From Rhodophyticola porphyridii (GTDB taxonomy: Bacteria > Pseudomonadota > Alphaproteobacteria > Rhodobacterales > Rhodobacteraceae), in NCBI RefSeq assembly GCF_003688285.1, contig NZ_RCNT01000012.1, positions 1 through 43,993 of the forward strand: a stretch of DNA of 43,993 nt. The letters run 5' to 3'. This document shows, piece by piece, positions 1-7,789 of the stretch. A program made the position numbers and the translations under genes. Below the pieces are notes generated by a model. The model worked only from the letters and a program-made list of their open reading frames with translations. It was not told the DNA's origin and ran no database searches. Every line of letters starts with the position of its first letter. Position 1 is the first letter of the stretch.

Positions 1-56
1 AAATCGCCTGCCGGGCAATGAATGATCTGCGCTTCGCTGAAACGGCTTCTCTTCAT
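1..56 (-). CDS. IS3-family transposase OrfA, N-terminal end only (partial)
   Basis: Reading leftwards from an ATG at 56-54, the first residues are MKRSRFSEAQII, the usual start of IS3-family OrfA (helix-turn-helix DNA-binding subunit of the transposase). A GGAG-type ribosome site is not obvious. After residue 12 the peptide (HCPAGD) no longer resembles the family, so the copy may be frameshifted, but only 18 codons are visible before the window edge. A matching terminal repeat lies just upstream at 111-121. Family-level call is sound; whether the element is intact cannot be seen. Confidence 0.7.
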   Translation of the reverse strand, partial: MKRSRFSEAQIIHCPAGD

Positions 57-110
57 CGTCTGTCTCCTCAGTTGGAGAACAGGCTAACCTCAAAGCGAGG
101 ACTTTTCAGG

Positions 111-121
111 GGAGCAGGTCA
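111..121. repeat. Terminal inverted repeat of the left IS3-type element
   Basis: On the minus strand the sequence from 121 reads TGACCTGCTCC, typical of IS3-family ends, 55 bases upstream of the OrfA start. It marks the outer boundary of the element that leaves the window on the left. The neighbouring OrfB fragment is interrupted exactly here. Confidence 0.6.
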
Positions 122-220
122 GAGCGTCTGAACGACGTCTTCGCCGCGGTAGCTGAAGCGCGGATCGGCCGCCGGACAGAGGCGAGAATGGGTATCGACG
201 ACGGTCAGGATGCGAAGCTT
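122..220 (-). pseudogene. IS3-family OrfB (DDE transposase) internal fragment
   Basis: The minus strand encodes about 33 residues beginning KLRILTVVDTHSRLCPAA and continuing with DPRFSYRGEDVVQTL. This matches the region around the first catalytic Asp of IS3-family OrfB (the D of VVDTHSR). The fragment has no start or stop: it is cut by the IS3 end at 121 and joined at about 220 to an IS5-type fragment. It is a dead remnant from a second IS3-type element, unless both parts come from one rearranged copy. Confidence 0.65.
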
Positions 221-290
221 CTTGCCCAGGTCTTCCTCTCTGCAATCGCTCTCACCGCAATCGTCATTTATTGATTATGAGTCCTGACCT
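221..290 (+). pseudogene. IS5/IS427-type transposase C-terminal fragment with terminal repeat
   Basis: The plus strand encodes LAQVFLSAIALTAIVIY followed by a stop at 272-274. The same C-terminus occurs on the minus strand at the far right of the window as VFLSAIALAALVIYWL. Here the Trp codon before the end has become TGA, and the original stop is still visible at 278-280. The terminal repeat (GGTCAGGACTC on the minus strand) ends at 289-290, touching the stop codon of the glycosyltransferase gene. Only about 70 bases survive. Confidence 0.7.
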
Positions 291-1345
291 TAAGAATACC
301 CGCCCCGATGAGCACGTATCAGGCGGAAGTAGGAATCAGTAATTCCTTTCTTTGAAAAATGCTTTTCAAGCTTTTTCGTACCGTTCGCGATGAGACGCGC
401 GGTCAGCTCTTGATCTTCCATCAGCCGCTTGATGCCAACCGCCAATGCATCACAGGAAAAGTCAGGCAGCAGGAGTCCAGTCTCGCCATCCTCAATCAGC
501 CATTTGGGACCCGGCGCAGGCGTCGAGATTACCGGTACACCACAGAGCCAAGCTTCTAGCACCACGTTACCCAGAACCTCGTGGGAGGAAGTGACACATA
601 CAGCATTGGATTTGGCAACCCAGTCGAGCGGCCTGTTGACCCAACCCGTGATCTGGAGGCGGTCGGCGACATTGAGGTCTTTAGCCAGCGCTTCGAGTTC
701 TGCACGCTGTTCCCCATCGCCTACGAGGCATAGGGCGGTGCCCTCCACTTGTGCCATCGCACGGATCAGCGTTGCGAAACCCTTGAGTTCCACGAACCGC
801 CCCGCTGCGCTAAGTACGAAGCAGCCTTCTGGCAGGTCGAAAGACACAGCGTCCGGGTTGGCCTCCCCCTCGCGTGGGAAGTTCGAGATAATCTCGATCG
901 GGCGGTCCCAGCCCAACTCTTGCAGGCGGGCCTGAACTCCGGGTGTGTTCCCTATCATGCAGTCAGCGCGCTGAAAGTGCTTGATATGGCGTGGGTAGTC
1001 CCCAAGCCGAACAAGCCTGGCCGGACCCTCGGCCTTTGGCAGAAGGGTGGCGGCCTTCGGCATCCAGGCAACGACCGCATCGGGTTGCCAATCGCTGACC
1101 TGCCGGTCGACCCACCGCTGAAGGAGCGCTCGAACCGGCGCAAGGCGCGGATAGTTGGCCTCCTTCACATTTCCAAGCGCACGAACCTGGTTTGCCCAGC
1201 TGCGCCCAGGACGGATCAAGAAGCGCTGTTCGACACCTGCCTCGGCCATGCTCTGGCAGAGCGAAACAAAGAAGCGTTCGGCCCCACCCTCTTTGCCGAA
1301 ATGAATGTGAAGTATGCGCCTTGGAATGTCATGTGCCATTGACAC
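290..1345 (-). CDS. GT4-family glycosyltransferase (capsule/exopolysaccharide)
   Basis: Predicted cytoplasmic retaining glycosyltransferase of the GT-B fold, 351 residues, normal for GT4. The N-terminal acceptor domain opens with a Gly-rich loop (HFGKEGGAERF, about 15-25). The donor domain carries AGRFVELKGF (about 181-190), LVGDGEQ (about 207-213) and the EX7E motif (E256 and E264 in SHEVLGNVVLEAW). The sugar and acceptor cannot be told from sequence. The GTG start at 1345 is used here; an ATG at 1339 preceded by AGGTG is equally possible. It is last in a minus-strand run with the UDP-sugar dehydrogenase and epimerase, so it probably uses their product or a related sugar. Its TAA stop lies exactly at the junction with an IS427-type remnant, so the native C-terminus may differ slightly. 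Confidence 0.85.
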   Translation of the reverse strand: MSMAHDIPRRILHIHFGKEGGAERFFVSLCQSMAEAGVEQRFLIRPGRSWANQVRALGNVKEANYPRLAPVRALLQRWVDRQVSDWQPDAVVAWMPKAATLLPKAEGPARLVRLGDYPRHIKHFQRADCMIGNTPGVQARLQELGWDRPIEIISNFPREGEANPDAVSFDLPEGCFVLSAAGRFVELKGFATLIRAMAQVEGTALCLVGDGEQRAELEALAKDLNVADRLQITGWVNRPLDWVAKSNAVCVTSSHEVLGNVVLEAWLCGVPVISTPAPGPKWLIEDGETGLLLPDFSCDALAVGIKRLMEDQELTARLIANGTKKLEKHFSKKGITDSYFRLIRAHRGGYS

Positions 1346-1415
1346 CTGTTTTCACCCGCCTTTCCATTTTTCGACCACTTTAGAATGAAGCCTATCCTCC
1401 GGCAGACCGCATCGC

Positions 1416-2702
1416 CTATAGGCGGAAATCACTTTCGTCCTCCGGGAAAACACTCTTCAGGTCACAGAACATGTGCTTCTTTCTACCGAGAGCATGCAAC
1501 GCGGCGGCCCCTCCCGCTCGAAACGCGTCGTGCGCAACAGCTAGAACGACGACATCGTAAGTGCTGTTCTCGGGTTCTGCCACCAACTCGATCCCGTACT
1601 CCGCCCTTGCCTCAGCCGCGTCGACCCAGGGGTCATGCACGTCCACCTCGATGTCGAAGTCCGCGAGCTCACGTATGACATCGACCACGCGCGTGTTGCG
1701 CAGATCAGGGCAGTTCTCCTTGAAGGCCAGCCCGAGAACCAGCACACGCGCGCCGTCGATCTGGATCCGGCGCTTGAGCATCGCCTTGACCAAGCGACCC
1801 GCAACATAGCTCCCCATCCCGTCATTGATCCGGCGCCCGGCGAGGATCACCTGCGGGTGGTATCCCAAAGCCTCGGCCTTGTGCGTCAGGTAATAGGGAT
1901 CGACTCCGATGCAGTGCCCACCAACAAGACCAGGCCGGAAGGGCAGGAAGTTCCACTTCGTACCCGCGGCACGGAGCACCGCATCCGTGTCGATCTCCAT
2001 CCGGTTGAAGATGATGGCCAACTCATTGACCAGGGCGATGTTGAGGTCGCGCTGCGTGTTCTCGATGACCTTGGCGGCTTCTGCCACGCGAATGCTTTCG
2101 GCCTTGTAAGTGCCGGCCTCGATGATGGAGGCGTATAGCACGTCAACCTTGTCTGCTATCTCTGGCGTGGAACCGGAGGTCACTTTCAGTATGGTGGTGA
2201 GACGGTGTTGCTTGTCGCCGGGATTGATCCGCTCAGGGCTGTAGCCGCAGAAGAAATCCTCATTGAAGGTCAGACCGGAGACCCGCTCGAGAACCGGCAC
2301 GCAATCCTCTTCCGTCGCACCCGGATAGACCGTGCTCTCGTAGATAACGATGTCGCCCCTCTTGAGGGCGCCCCCCACCGTCTCGGAGGCCTTCAAAAGT
2401 GGTGTCAGGTCCGGGTGTTTGTGGGCATCGATGGGCGTGGGAACCGTGACGATGAAGACTGTCGCGTCCTTCAGATCCGTTGGGTCGGAGCTAACGGCGA
2501 GGTGCCGCGCCTCCGCGAGTTCCTCAGCCTCAACCTCCCGCGTGTGGTCACTGCCCTCGCGGAGCTCCGAGATGCGCCTTTCATTGACGTCAAAGCCAAT
2601 CACCCGCCGCTTCTTGCCGAACTCCACGGCGAGCGGCAGGCCGACATAGCCCAGCCCGATGACGGCAATCACCGCACCATCAATGCACAAATCACTTCCC
2701 AT
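1416..2702 (-). CDS. tviB: UDP-N-acetylhexosamine 6-dehydrogenase (TviB/WbpO-like)
   Basis: NAD-dependent four-electron oxidation of a UDP-hexosamine to the uronic acid, supplying precursors for acidic capsule or exopolysaccharide. The 428 residues follow the TviB/WbpO pattern: Rossmann motif [10 protein letters not shown] (about 14-23), [16 protein letters not shown] (about 87-102), [14 protein letters not shown], and the active-site Cys in [13 protein letters not shown] (about C264). The ATG at 2702 is chosen because AGGGAG precedes it by a few bases; a longer reading from 2735 adds 11 unconserved residues. The start overlaps the epimerase stop by 11 bases, indicating translational coupling. 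The family is secure; whether the substrate is UDP-GlcNAc or UDP-GalNAc is inferred. The symbol is by similarity only. Confidence 0.85.
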   Translation of the reverse strand: MGSDLCIDGAVIAVIGLGYVGLPLAVEFGKKRRVIGFDVNERRISELREGSDHTREVEAEELAEARHLAVSSDPTDLKDATVFIVTVPTPIDAHKHPDLTPLLKASETVGGALKRGDIVIYESTVYPGATEEDCVPVLERVSGLTFNEDFFCGYSPERINPGDKQHRLTTILKVTSGSTPEIADKVDVLYASIIEAGTYKAESIRVAEAAKVIENTQRDLNIALVNELAIIFNRMEIDTDAVLRAAGTKWNFLPFRPGLVGGHCIGVDPYYLTHKAEALGYHPQVILAGRRINDGMGSYVAGRLVKAMLKRRIQIDGARVLVLGLAFKENCPDLRNTRVVDVIRELADFDIEVDVHDPWVDAAEARAEYGIELVAEPENSTYDVVVLAVAHDAFRAGGAAALHALGRKKHMFCDLKSVFPEDESDFRL

Positions 2703-3705
2703 GATACTCCCTGAACCAGTCGACAAAGCGATCAATCCCGTCCCGGAACGGCGTCTGCGGACGGTAGCCCGTCAGGCTTTGCAGAAGGGACGCATCCGCC
2801 CAGGTGGCCGGCACGTCACCCATCTGCATCGGCATGTAATTGCGGGTGGCTTTCTTCTCGAGGCTTTCCTCGATCGCGTCGATGAAGTCGAGCAGCCGTA
2901 CCTTCTCCGAGTTCCCGATATTGACGATCCGAAAGGGCGCAACAGGCGAGAGACTGTCGCCCGGAACGATGTCTTCGTTCGAGGCGGGGCGCTCCGGGAC
3001 GGCGTCGATCAGGAGGCGAATACCGCGCACCAGATCATCGACGTAGGTGAAGTCGCGATACATGTCGCCGTTATTGTAGATGTCGATCGGGCGGTCATCG
3101 AGGATCGCATCAACGAACTTGTAGAGCGCGAGATCAGGCCGGCCCCAGGTCCCGTAGACCGTGAAGAAGCGGAACATCGTCGTCGGCAGGCCCCAGAGAT
3201 GCGCATAGGCGTGCGCCATGCTCTCATTGGCCTTCTTCGTGGCGGCATAGATCGTGAGCTGCGTGTCCGCCTTCTCGGTCTCCGTGAACGGCATTTCATC
3301 ATTGGCGCCGTAGACCGATGAGGTCGAGGCCATCAGCAGGTGCCTGACCTCGAGCCGGCGCGCGGCCTCCATGACGTTGAATGTGCCGATTACATTCGCA
3401 TCGAGATAGGCGCGGGGGTTCTCCAGGCTGTAGCGCACGCCAGCCTGGGCTGCGAGATGTACGATGACATCGGGTTGGAACGCGTCGGCCACGCGGTCGA
3501 CCGCCTCCTGGTCCTCGAGCATCGCTTCGGTTGCGACGAAGCCGGGCTTTTGCAGGAGCATACCATGGCGGCGACGTTTCAGGCGGACGTCATAGTAATC
3601 CGTCATCCCGTCAAACCCATGAACCTCGAATCCTTCATCGAGCAGGAACCGCGCGAGGTGGAAGCCGATGAAGCCGGCGGTTCCCGTGATGAGAACTCGC
3701 GTCAT
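2692..3705 (-). CDS. NAD-dependent UDP-sugar 4-epimerase (UDP-glucuronate 4-epimerase type)
   Basis: Extended short-chain dehydrogenase of 337 residues. It has the N-terminal NAD motif TGTAGFIG (about 7-14), the Ser/Tyr/Lys catalytic set (ASTSSVYG about 126-133; Y153 and K157 in TIYAATKK) and blocks typical of UDP-glucuronate 4-epimerases ([46 protein letters not shown]). ATG at 3705 is preferred to a TTG ten codons upstream because the NAD-binding strand begins right after it. It would interconvert the C4 epimers of a UDP-uronic acid or related sugar. It is first in the three-gene run, so its upstream region probably holds the operon promoter. It could act on the dehydrogenase product, as TviC does after TviB; substrate is inference. 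Confidence 0.85.
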   Translation of the reverse strand: MTRVLITGTAGFIGFHLARFLLDEGFEVHGFDGMTDYYDVRLKRRRHGMLLQKPGFVATEAMLEDQEAVDRVADAFQPDVIVHLAAQAGVRYSLENPRAYLDANVIGTFNVMEAARRLEVRHLLMASTSSVYGANDEMPFTETEKADTQLTIYAATKKANESMAHAYAHLWGLPTTMFRFFTVYGTWGRPDLALYKFVDAILDDRPIDIYNNGDMYRDFTYVDDLVRGIRLLIDAVPERPASNEDIVPGDSLSPVAPFRIVNIGNSEKVRLLDFIDAIEESLEKKATRNYMPMQMGDVPATWADASLLQSLTGYRPQTPFRDGIDRFVDWFREYHGK

Positions 3706-3735
3706 GCCGCAATAATCAGATGCTTGCCTGAGCAA

Positions 3736-3984
3736 GTCACACCACTAACCCTCCACGCTTCGGGCTCAAGAGCACTGGCACTTGAGTCGACCGCTATCCC
3801 AATGTTTGTTTACTCCGACGGCCATCAGTACGCGAGAGCAAAAGGCTTCATCCCCTTGCCGCAACATCAACCACACATGACGACATACCAGAGCGCCTCC
3901 ACCGCAGAAGCGCCGAGGTAGGCAATACCTATTTCCGTCGCACCTGACGCCGACAAAGGAGCAACCCCTAAACTACCGGCTGGT
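3736..3984. other. Intergenic region upstream of the polysaccharide operon
   Basis: No coding sequence with family resemblance and no convincing hairpin was seen. It is the natural place for the promoter of the minus-strand operon, but no clear -35/-10 pair could be picked out by eye. Confidence 0.4.
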
Positions 3985-4254
3985 TGGCGTGCCCCCACCT
4001 GAGTGGTCCAATTTGATTGTTAGTGCATCGTGGGCTGCACTGCTCCCCAACCTTGGACCGCCGGACGTTGGATTATTCCGACTGTCTCACGATGGCGGGC
4101 TGGTGACGCCATCGGGATAATGCATGGCGATCAGGACGTTGTATCCGATCGCGCTGTGGGGTCTGTCCTCGTTGTAGTGCCTGCGCCAAGCATCCACCTT
4201 TTCGCGGGCATCCGCAAGGCCCATGAACCAGTGCGCGTTCAAACGATCTAGTTT
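3985..4254 (-). pseudogene. IS3-family element 3' remnant (OrfB C-terminus and right end)
   Basis: The minus strand from about 4254 to the stop at 4089-4087 encodes the C-terminal part of an IS3-family OrfB. Blocks are LNAHWFMGLADAREKVDAW, then RRHYNEDRPHSAIGYNV, then HYPDGVTSPPS and stop; the E in HYNEDRPHS lies just past the DDE core. Upstream the frame is closed by a TGA, so the rest of the gene is missing. Between the stop and about 3985 lies GCCCCCACCTGAGTGGTCC, which resembles the right end of such elements. This is a deletion remnant of about 270 bases, separate from the IS fragments at the left edge. Confidence 0.75.
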
Positions 4255-4434
4255 TCAGGGGGCAGAGCACCTATGGCTCCTTCAACGCCCGCAGTGCCCG
4301 TTTACAGACTTGTATGCCTTGCGGCCCTGCAAACCGCATGCCGAACTGGCCCGAACTATCTTTTTGACCGAGCCGCCGCAAAAAGCCGTGCCCTGTCGGA
4401 TCCGAAAGATCTTCCCACCCTTGCCCCCGACATG
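4255..4434. other. Unassigned spacer
   Basis: Lies between the IS3 remnant and the stop of the exported repeat protein gene. No reading frame with recognisable product, no strong hairpin. Probably decayed flank of the IS insertion. Confidence 0.3.
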
Positions 4435-6273
4435 TCATTCCGAAAACGAGGCGCGTAATGCGGCCAGAAGCACTTGGTGCTGCTGCATGTCGCGCAAACC
4501 CGGATCTGACATCCCAGTTATGGCTTCGTCGGCCAACGCAAACTCGCGATGGCTGAGCAATATCGCTGTGACGTTACTCAGGAAGACATCCTTCGCGGTC
4601 CCTTCTTCGATGGCACCAGCCAAGTTCAACGCAGGCTCGGCGCGCCCGGCAGCGATCAACTCCATTGCGAGTCTGCGCAAGAGCTCATGTTGCAGACCCA
4701 CGTCGGGAATGGCGTCGATTTCGTTTTGTACGATGGCCAGATAGGTTTCGAAGTCCCCTTGCGATCCGTTTACGGCCGCAAATCCAAGGTTGATTATGTG
4801 GGCGCGCGCTTGAAGCTCGGAGTTAGTCAATCCTCTGATCCGCATTTCGGCGCCCTGAAAATTGCCCATGCGTGCTTCATATTGAGCCAAGTTGCCAATG
4901 GTTTCGTCACTCAACCACACGTGATTGGAGCCATCGACAAGGGCGTAGGCCATTCTGATTGCCTCCTCGCCAAGGACCGTCATACCTGAAAAGTCCGCGA
5001 CCTCCGCCAGAAGGATGTACCCTTGGGCGCGCATGTCCATGTCGGTCAGTCGTGGCAAGAGATCGAATGCCGTCTGCAACTTGGAATCGTCGATCAGGTT
5101 TGAGATCATCAGGCTGAGGTCTTGCGCCTGCCAACCAGGATCCGAGATACGCGCGTTGAGGCTCAGCGCAAGGATCGGATCCCCAGCCCGCGCTGCTGCA
5201 AAAGCAAGCTGGCTCCAGCTGTTGTCGAGGCGACCCCGGGCTGCGGGCGTCGCCATGCATTGCCCCTCCAACAAAGCAATTGCCTCGTGAACGATCGGGC
5301 GCCATTGGTCCTCAGTAAGACGCCCGGCTCCACGCTCCACGATCATCCCCAACGCAACTGCAAGGTCGGCAGGAAGAGGACTGACATTGCGTGCAGCGGC
5401 AACCGCCCAGTCGGCCCTGTCTGCATCCACGGCATTCCGGAGCAGTGAGTCGAACACACAGAAGCGGGCCTCAGGTGAGTCTACAGCCGCCATTGTGGCC
5501 AGCGCTTGACTGAAAGCAGCGTCGGCTTGAGCCGTCCCGCCATTCATGCTCAAAGCCGCGGCAACCGCACTCGTCGCAATGGACTGTCGGACCGGGTCGC
5601 GGAAATAGGTCAAAATGGACTCGGCATCAGCCACGGAACCATCGTTGATCAAGCCTACGACAAGTGCGTTCAACTGTGTGTTGTATTGCACTTCGTCGTC
5701 GGCTGCGCCTTGTTGAATGATCTCCAGCGCGTCTTGTAGCCGTCCACGCGATGCGAGCGCGTCGGCCAGCGCAAGGACGCCCGGAGAACCAAGGCGCTGT
5801 TCCAGCCGGTTGGTGTCCTCAAGCTCTTGTAGCGCTGCGTCCAATCCCGCTTCCGCAACGACACTTTCGATATAGTAGCCTCTGGCGGTTGAATAGAACT
5901 GGGGGTTTTCAATCTGCAGCAGTAAAGTCTGGCCGCGCTGCGTCCATTCACTAGCTGCGAAGGCCATTATCTCAACGATAGCAAAATCTCGCGTTTCCGT
6001 AGGCAGGTCTTCCAATATGTCTTCGGCCAGGTCAGGCCTTTGACCCGCCACCAAGGCCATCACCCTCTGGAGTCTTGCCAATGTCTGGGCGTTCGGGTCG
6101 GGCATAGAGTCTTCGTGACGCGCCAGCCCCGTGTTCAGGGTCTCCACACACGCCGACCTTGGCAAAAGAAGACACTCTGAAACGTCGGATTGAGCACCTG
6201 CGGGAAGGCCCGGAAGCGTGCAGAGGCCCGCCGCCAAGAAAGCAGGAAACGTTCGTGAAAAATAGGATGTCAT
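4435..6273 (-). CDS. Exported helical-repeat (TPR-like) protein, function unknown
   Basis: A 612-residue protein starting at the ATG at 6273, chosen because it begins a clear signal peptide (MTSYFSRTFPAFLAAGLCTL then PGLPAGA, probable cleavage before QSDVSE). A reading from 6336 would bury this signal 21 residues in. The mature part is almost entirely helical, Ala/Leu-rich, with repeating units of about 35 residues (for example ALADALASRGRLQDALEII and LAQYEARMGNFQGAEMRI), as in TPR/Sel1-like solenoids. No catalytic motif was found. It is likely periplasmic and may scaffold protein-protein contacts. It is transcribed away from the P-loop kinase gene; the 150-base space between them contains two perfect inverted repeats. 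No homologue of known function was recognised. Confidence 0.7.
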   Translation of the reverse strand: MTSYFSRTFPAFLAAGLCTLPGLPAGAQSDVSECLLLPRSACVETLNTGLARHEDSMPDPNAQTLARLQRVMALVAGQRPDLAEDILEDLPTETRDFAIVEIMAFAASEWTQRGQTLLLQIENPQFYSTARGYYIESVVAEAGLDAALQELEDTNRLEQRLGSPGVLALADALASRGRLQDALEIIQQGAADDEVQYNTQLNALVVGLINDGSVADAESILTYFRDPVRQSIATSAVAAALSMNGGTAQADAAFSQALATMAAVDSPEARFCVFDSLLRNAVDADRADWAVAAARNVSPLPADLAVALGMIVERGAGRLTEDQWRPIVHEAIALLEGQCMATPAARGRLDNSWSQLAFAAARAGDPILALSLNARISDPGWQAQDLSLMISNLIDDSKLQTAFDLLPRLTDMDMRAQGYILLAEVADFSGMTVLGEEAIRMAYALVDGSNHVWLSDETIGNLAQYEARMGNFQGAEMRIRGLTNSELQARAHIINLGFAAVNGSQGDFETYLAIVQNEIDAIPDVGLQHELLRRLAMELIAAGRAEPALNLAGAIEEGTAKDVFLSNVTAILLSHREFALADEAITGMSDPGLRDMQQHQVLLAALRASFSE

Positions 6274-6336
6274 GGAAAATCCGATGTCCGTCGCCTGGGC
6301 GACAGGGATAGAGTTAATCATCGACACAACTAACAC

Positions 6337-6355
6337 TTCGAGTGTCTCACTCGAA
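6337..6355. promoter_or_regulatory. Perfect inverted repeat, possible operator
   Basis: TTCGAGTGTCTCACTCGAA: two 8-base arms with a 3-base centre, in the space between the divergent exported-protein and kinase genes. The dyad symmetry and divergent context suggest an operator; a hairpin in the leader is an alternative. Confidence 0.4.
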
Positions 6356-6395
6356 CCGGCATCGATGCAGTTTGGCCATGCAGCGTTGCCGGTTC
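6353..6395. promoter_or_regulatory. Second inverted repeat in the same divergent spacer
   Basis: GAACCGGCA at 6353-6361 and its exact complement TGCCGGTTC at 6387-6395, separated by 25 bases. It shares GAA with the first repeat. Spacing of arms (centre to centre about 34 bases) would put the half-sites on similar faces of the helix. Function not known. Confidence 0.35.
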
Positions 6396-6430
6396 CAAGT
6401 GTCGAGCAACCGGTCTAATCGTAAGCGTTC

Positions 6431-6973
6431 ATGTTCGATAGAGCGGTGCATCCCATCGCATTCGCGAGGCTAGGCGTGGCGATACTTCATATCATCGAGG
6501 GGCCCGTTGGGGCAGGGAAGACGACCTATGGCGCGACCCTTGGGCGCAAGCTTTCGATGCCACCGCTGGTATTGGACAGATGGATGGCGACGTTGTTCCG
6601 GGCCGATCGCCCCGATGCGGATTTTTGGACCTGGTACGTGGAACGAAAAGCACGCTGCATCGAGCAGATCTGGAAAATCTCCAAAGACCTACTCGATTGC
6701 GGGCACGATGTGATCGTTGAGCTTGGCCTGCTCAAGAGCGCGCAACGATTTGCTCTCTACCAGCGTGTCGACGTCACTGAACATGGCTACTGCATCCATG
6801 TTCTTGAGGCACCCCGCGACGAGAGGCTGCGGCGTATAAAGCAGCGCAACGAGACGCAGGGAGACACCTTCACAATGATCGTTTCAGAGGATCTTTTCGA
6901 ACTCGCGTCCGACGAATGGGAACCGGTCGGCGCCGCGGAATGCAAGGGGCGCAATGTCCTCTTCGTATCCTGA
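6431..6973 (+). CDS. Small P-loop (AAA/zeta-toxin-like) ATP-binding kinase
   Basis: A 180-residue ORF with a Walker A motif GPVGAGKTTY (about residues 24-33) and the layout of small AAA_33-type kinases: LVLDRWMATLFRADRPD, WYVERKARCIEQIW, a Walker-B-like strand DVIVELGLL, and an Arg-rich lid (RDERLRRIKQRN) followed by QGDTFTMIV and FELASDEWEP. A GTG at 6476 with GAGG upstream would give a shorter protein starting right at the first strand (VAILHIIEGPVGAGKTT) and may be the true start. The phosphoryl acceptor is unknown; related proteins have been suggested to be antibiotic or nucleotide kinases. No antitoxin-like partner is adjacent. Confidence 0.75.
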   Translation: MFDRAVHPIAFARLGVAILHIIEGPVGAGKTTYGATLGRKLSMPPLVLDRWMATLFRADRPDADFWTWYVERKARCIEQIWKISKDLLDCGHDVIVELGLLKSAQRFALYQRVDVTEHGYCIHVLEAPRDERLRRIKQRNETQGDTFTMIVSEDLFELASDEWEPVGAAECKGRNVLFVS

Positions 6974-7241
6974 ACCTCCATCGTTGCGCATTCGCGCGTC
7001 AGCAGCCGCGAAACATGGCAGGAGGTACGCTTCGATCAGAGAACGCGCATCAGAACTCAGGCGAAGAGATGTTGTAGACTATGCAGGCGCCGAGAACTGT
7101 CTTGCGGAGCGGGCGACCACCGGTGATATGTCCTTGCGCCGATAGCCGCCTCGAAAACGCCTATGGTGAAAGCCGTTCCAGGATATGTCCGCTATCATGG
7201 GCCTTAACACCAAGGCATTTGAAATTATCGGCGCTTGAGTT
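6974..7241. other. Unassigned spacer
   Basis: Between the kinase gene and the broken DHFR-like gene. Short frames exist on both strands but none has family resemblance or a good ribosome site. Part of it may be the lost 3' end of the reductase gene. Confidence 0.3.
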
Positions 7242-7649
7242 TTATCCAAACAACGATACTCCGCCGCCCAACACTATTGGAGAACGTTTTAGCCGCAACT
7301 CGTCGATTGCTCCCATTCTCAAGAGCTGTCCTGCCAAATCACTACCGCCACAAAGATAAATGGGTCCTTTTACGGTCATCTTCATTTTGGTAATGATGTC
7401 CATATTCAGGTCGCAAACAACCTCGATTTTGCAGTCTGAAGAGCAGACCAGTGTTTTCGAAATCACTTTGGTCTGCATGTGATCATAAGGATTTGCTCCA
7501 CGTTTCAATCCATACTGATAGCCGAATTTATAAGTGGCCTTACCCATTATGGCGACGCGATACTCCGCCATCCGAGACTGGTAGTCTTCAACCACGGGAC
7601 CTTCAAAGGCGAATTTTGATACATCCCCGGATGGACCAGCTATATATCC
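7242..7649 (-). pseudogene. DHFR-like reductase (RibD C-terminal domain family), truncated at both ends
   Basis: The minus strand encodes about 135 residues of the RibD-C/dihydrofolate-reductase-like family: GYIAGPSGDVSKFAFEGP at the beginning, MAEYRVAIMGKATYKFGYQ, ISKTL, the NADPH-binding IYLCGGSDLAGQLLR, and DELRLKRSPIVLGGGVSLFG just before a TAA. Family members begin with a strand of about 12 residues leading into LDGYIAGP and extend roughly 35 residues beyond LFG; both pieces are missing. The frame stays open upstream but into unrelated sequence (next entry). It may still be translated as a fusion, but a complete fold is unlikely. Codon use and GC are lower than in neighbouring genes, suggesting transfer. 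Confidence 0.7.
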
Positions 7650-7735
7650 GATCAGCACAACCTTGGCGCCCGTATCTGCCGCATGGGAAAGAACACGTTC
7701 CAGCTGCCCCGTCCTATCCTGGCTCTTCATCCGCA
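7650..7735 (-). pseudogene. Possible TraA-type relaxase/helicase fragment fused to the reductase
   Basis: In the same open frame as the reductase remnant, the preceding residues read GQLERVLSHAADTGAKVVLI. This closely resembles the segment after the Walker B motif of Ti-type conjugative relaxases (pattern DEAGM-x-SRQLERVL...AGAKVVLVGDPEQLQ). Only about 25 residues match, and the join falls at the shared Gly of LIG/DGY near 7647. If right, this is a scar of a mobile plasmid or integrative element recombining with a reductase gene. The match was made from memory of the family and is short. Confidence 0.45.
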
Positions 7736-7789
7736 ACGACGACTGAGGCCTCCGCATAGCGGACGCATACGCGGCACGTGACCTCTCAT

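Noticed and set aside
4073-4270. 65-codon minus ORF over the IS3 remnant
   Set aside because: Out of frame with the OrfB C-terminus that is clearly readable in the next frame.
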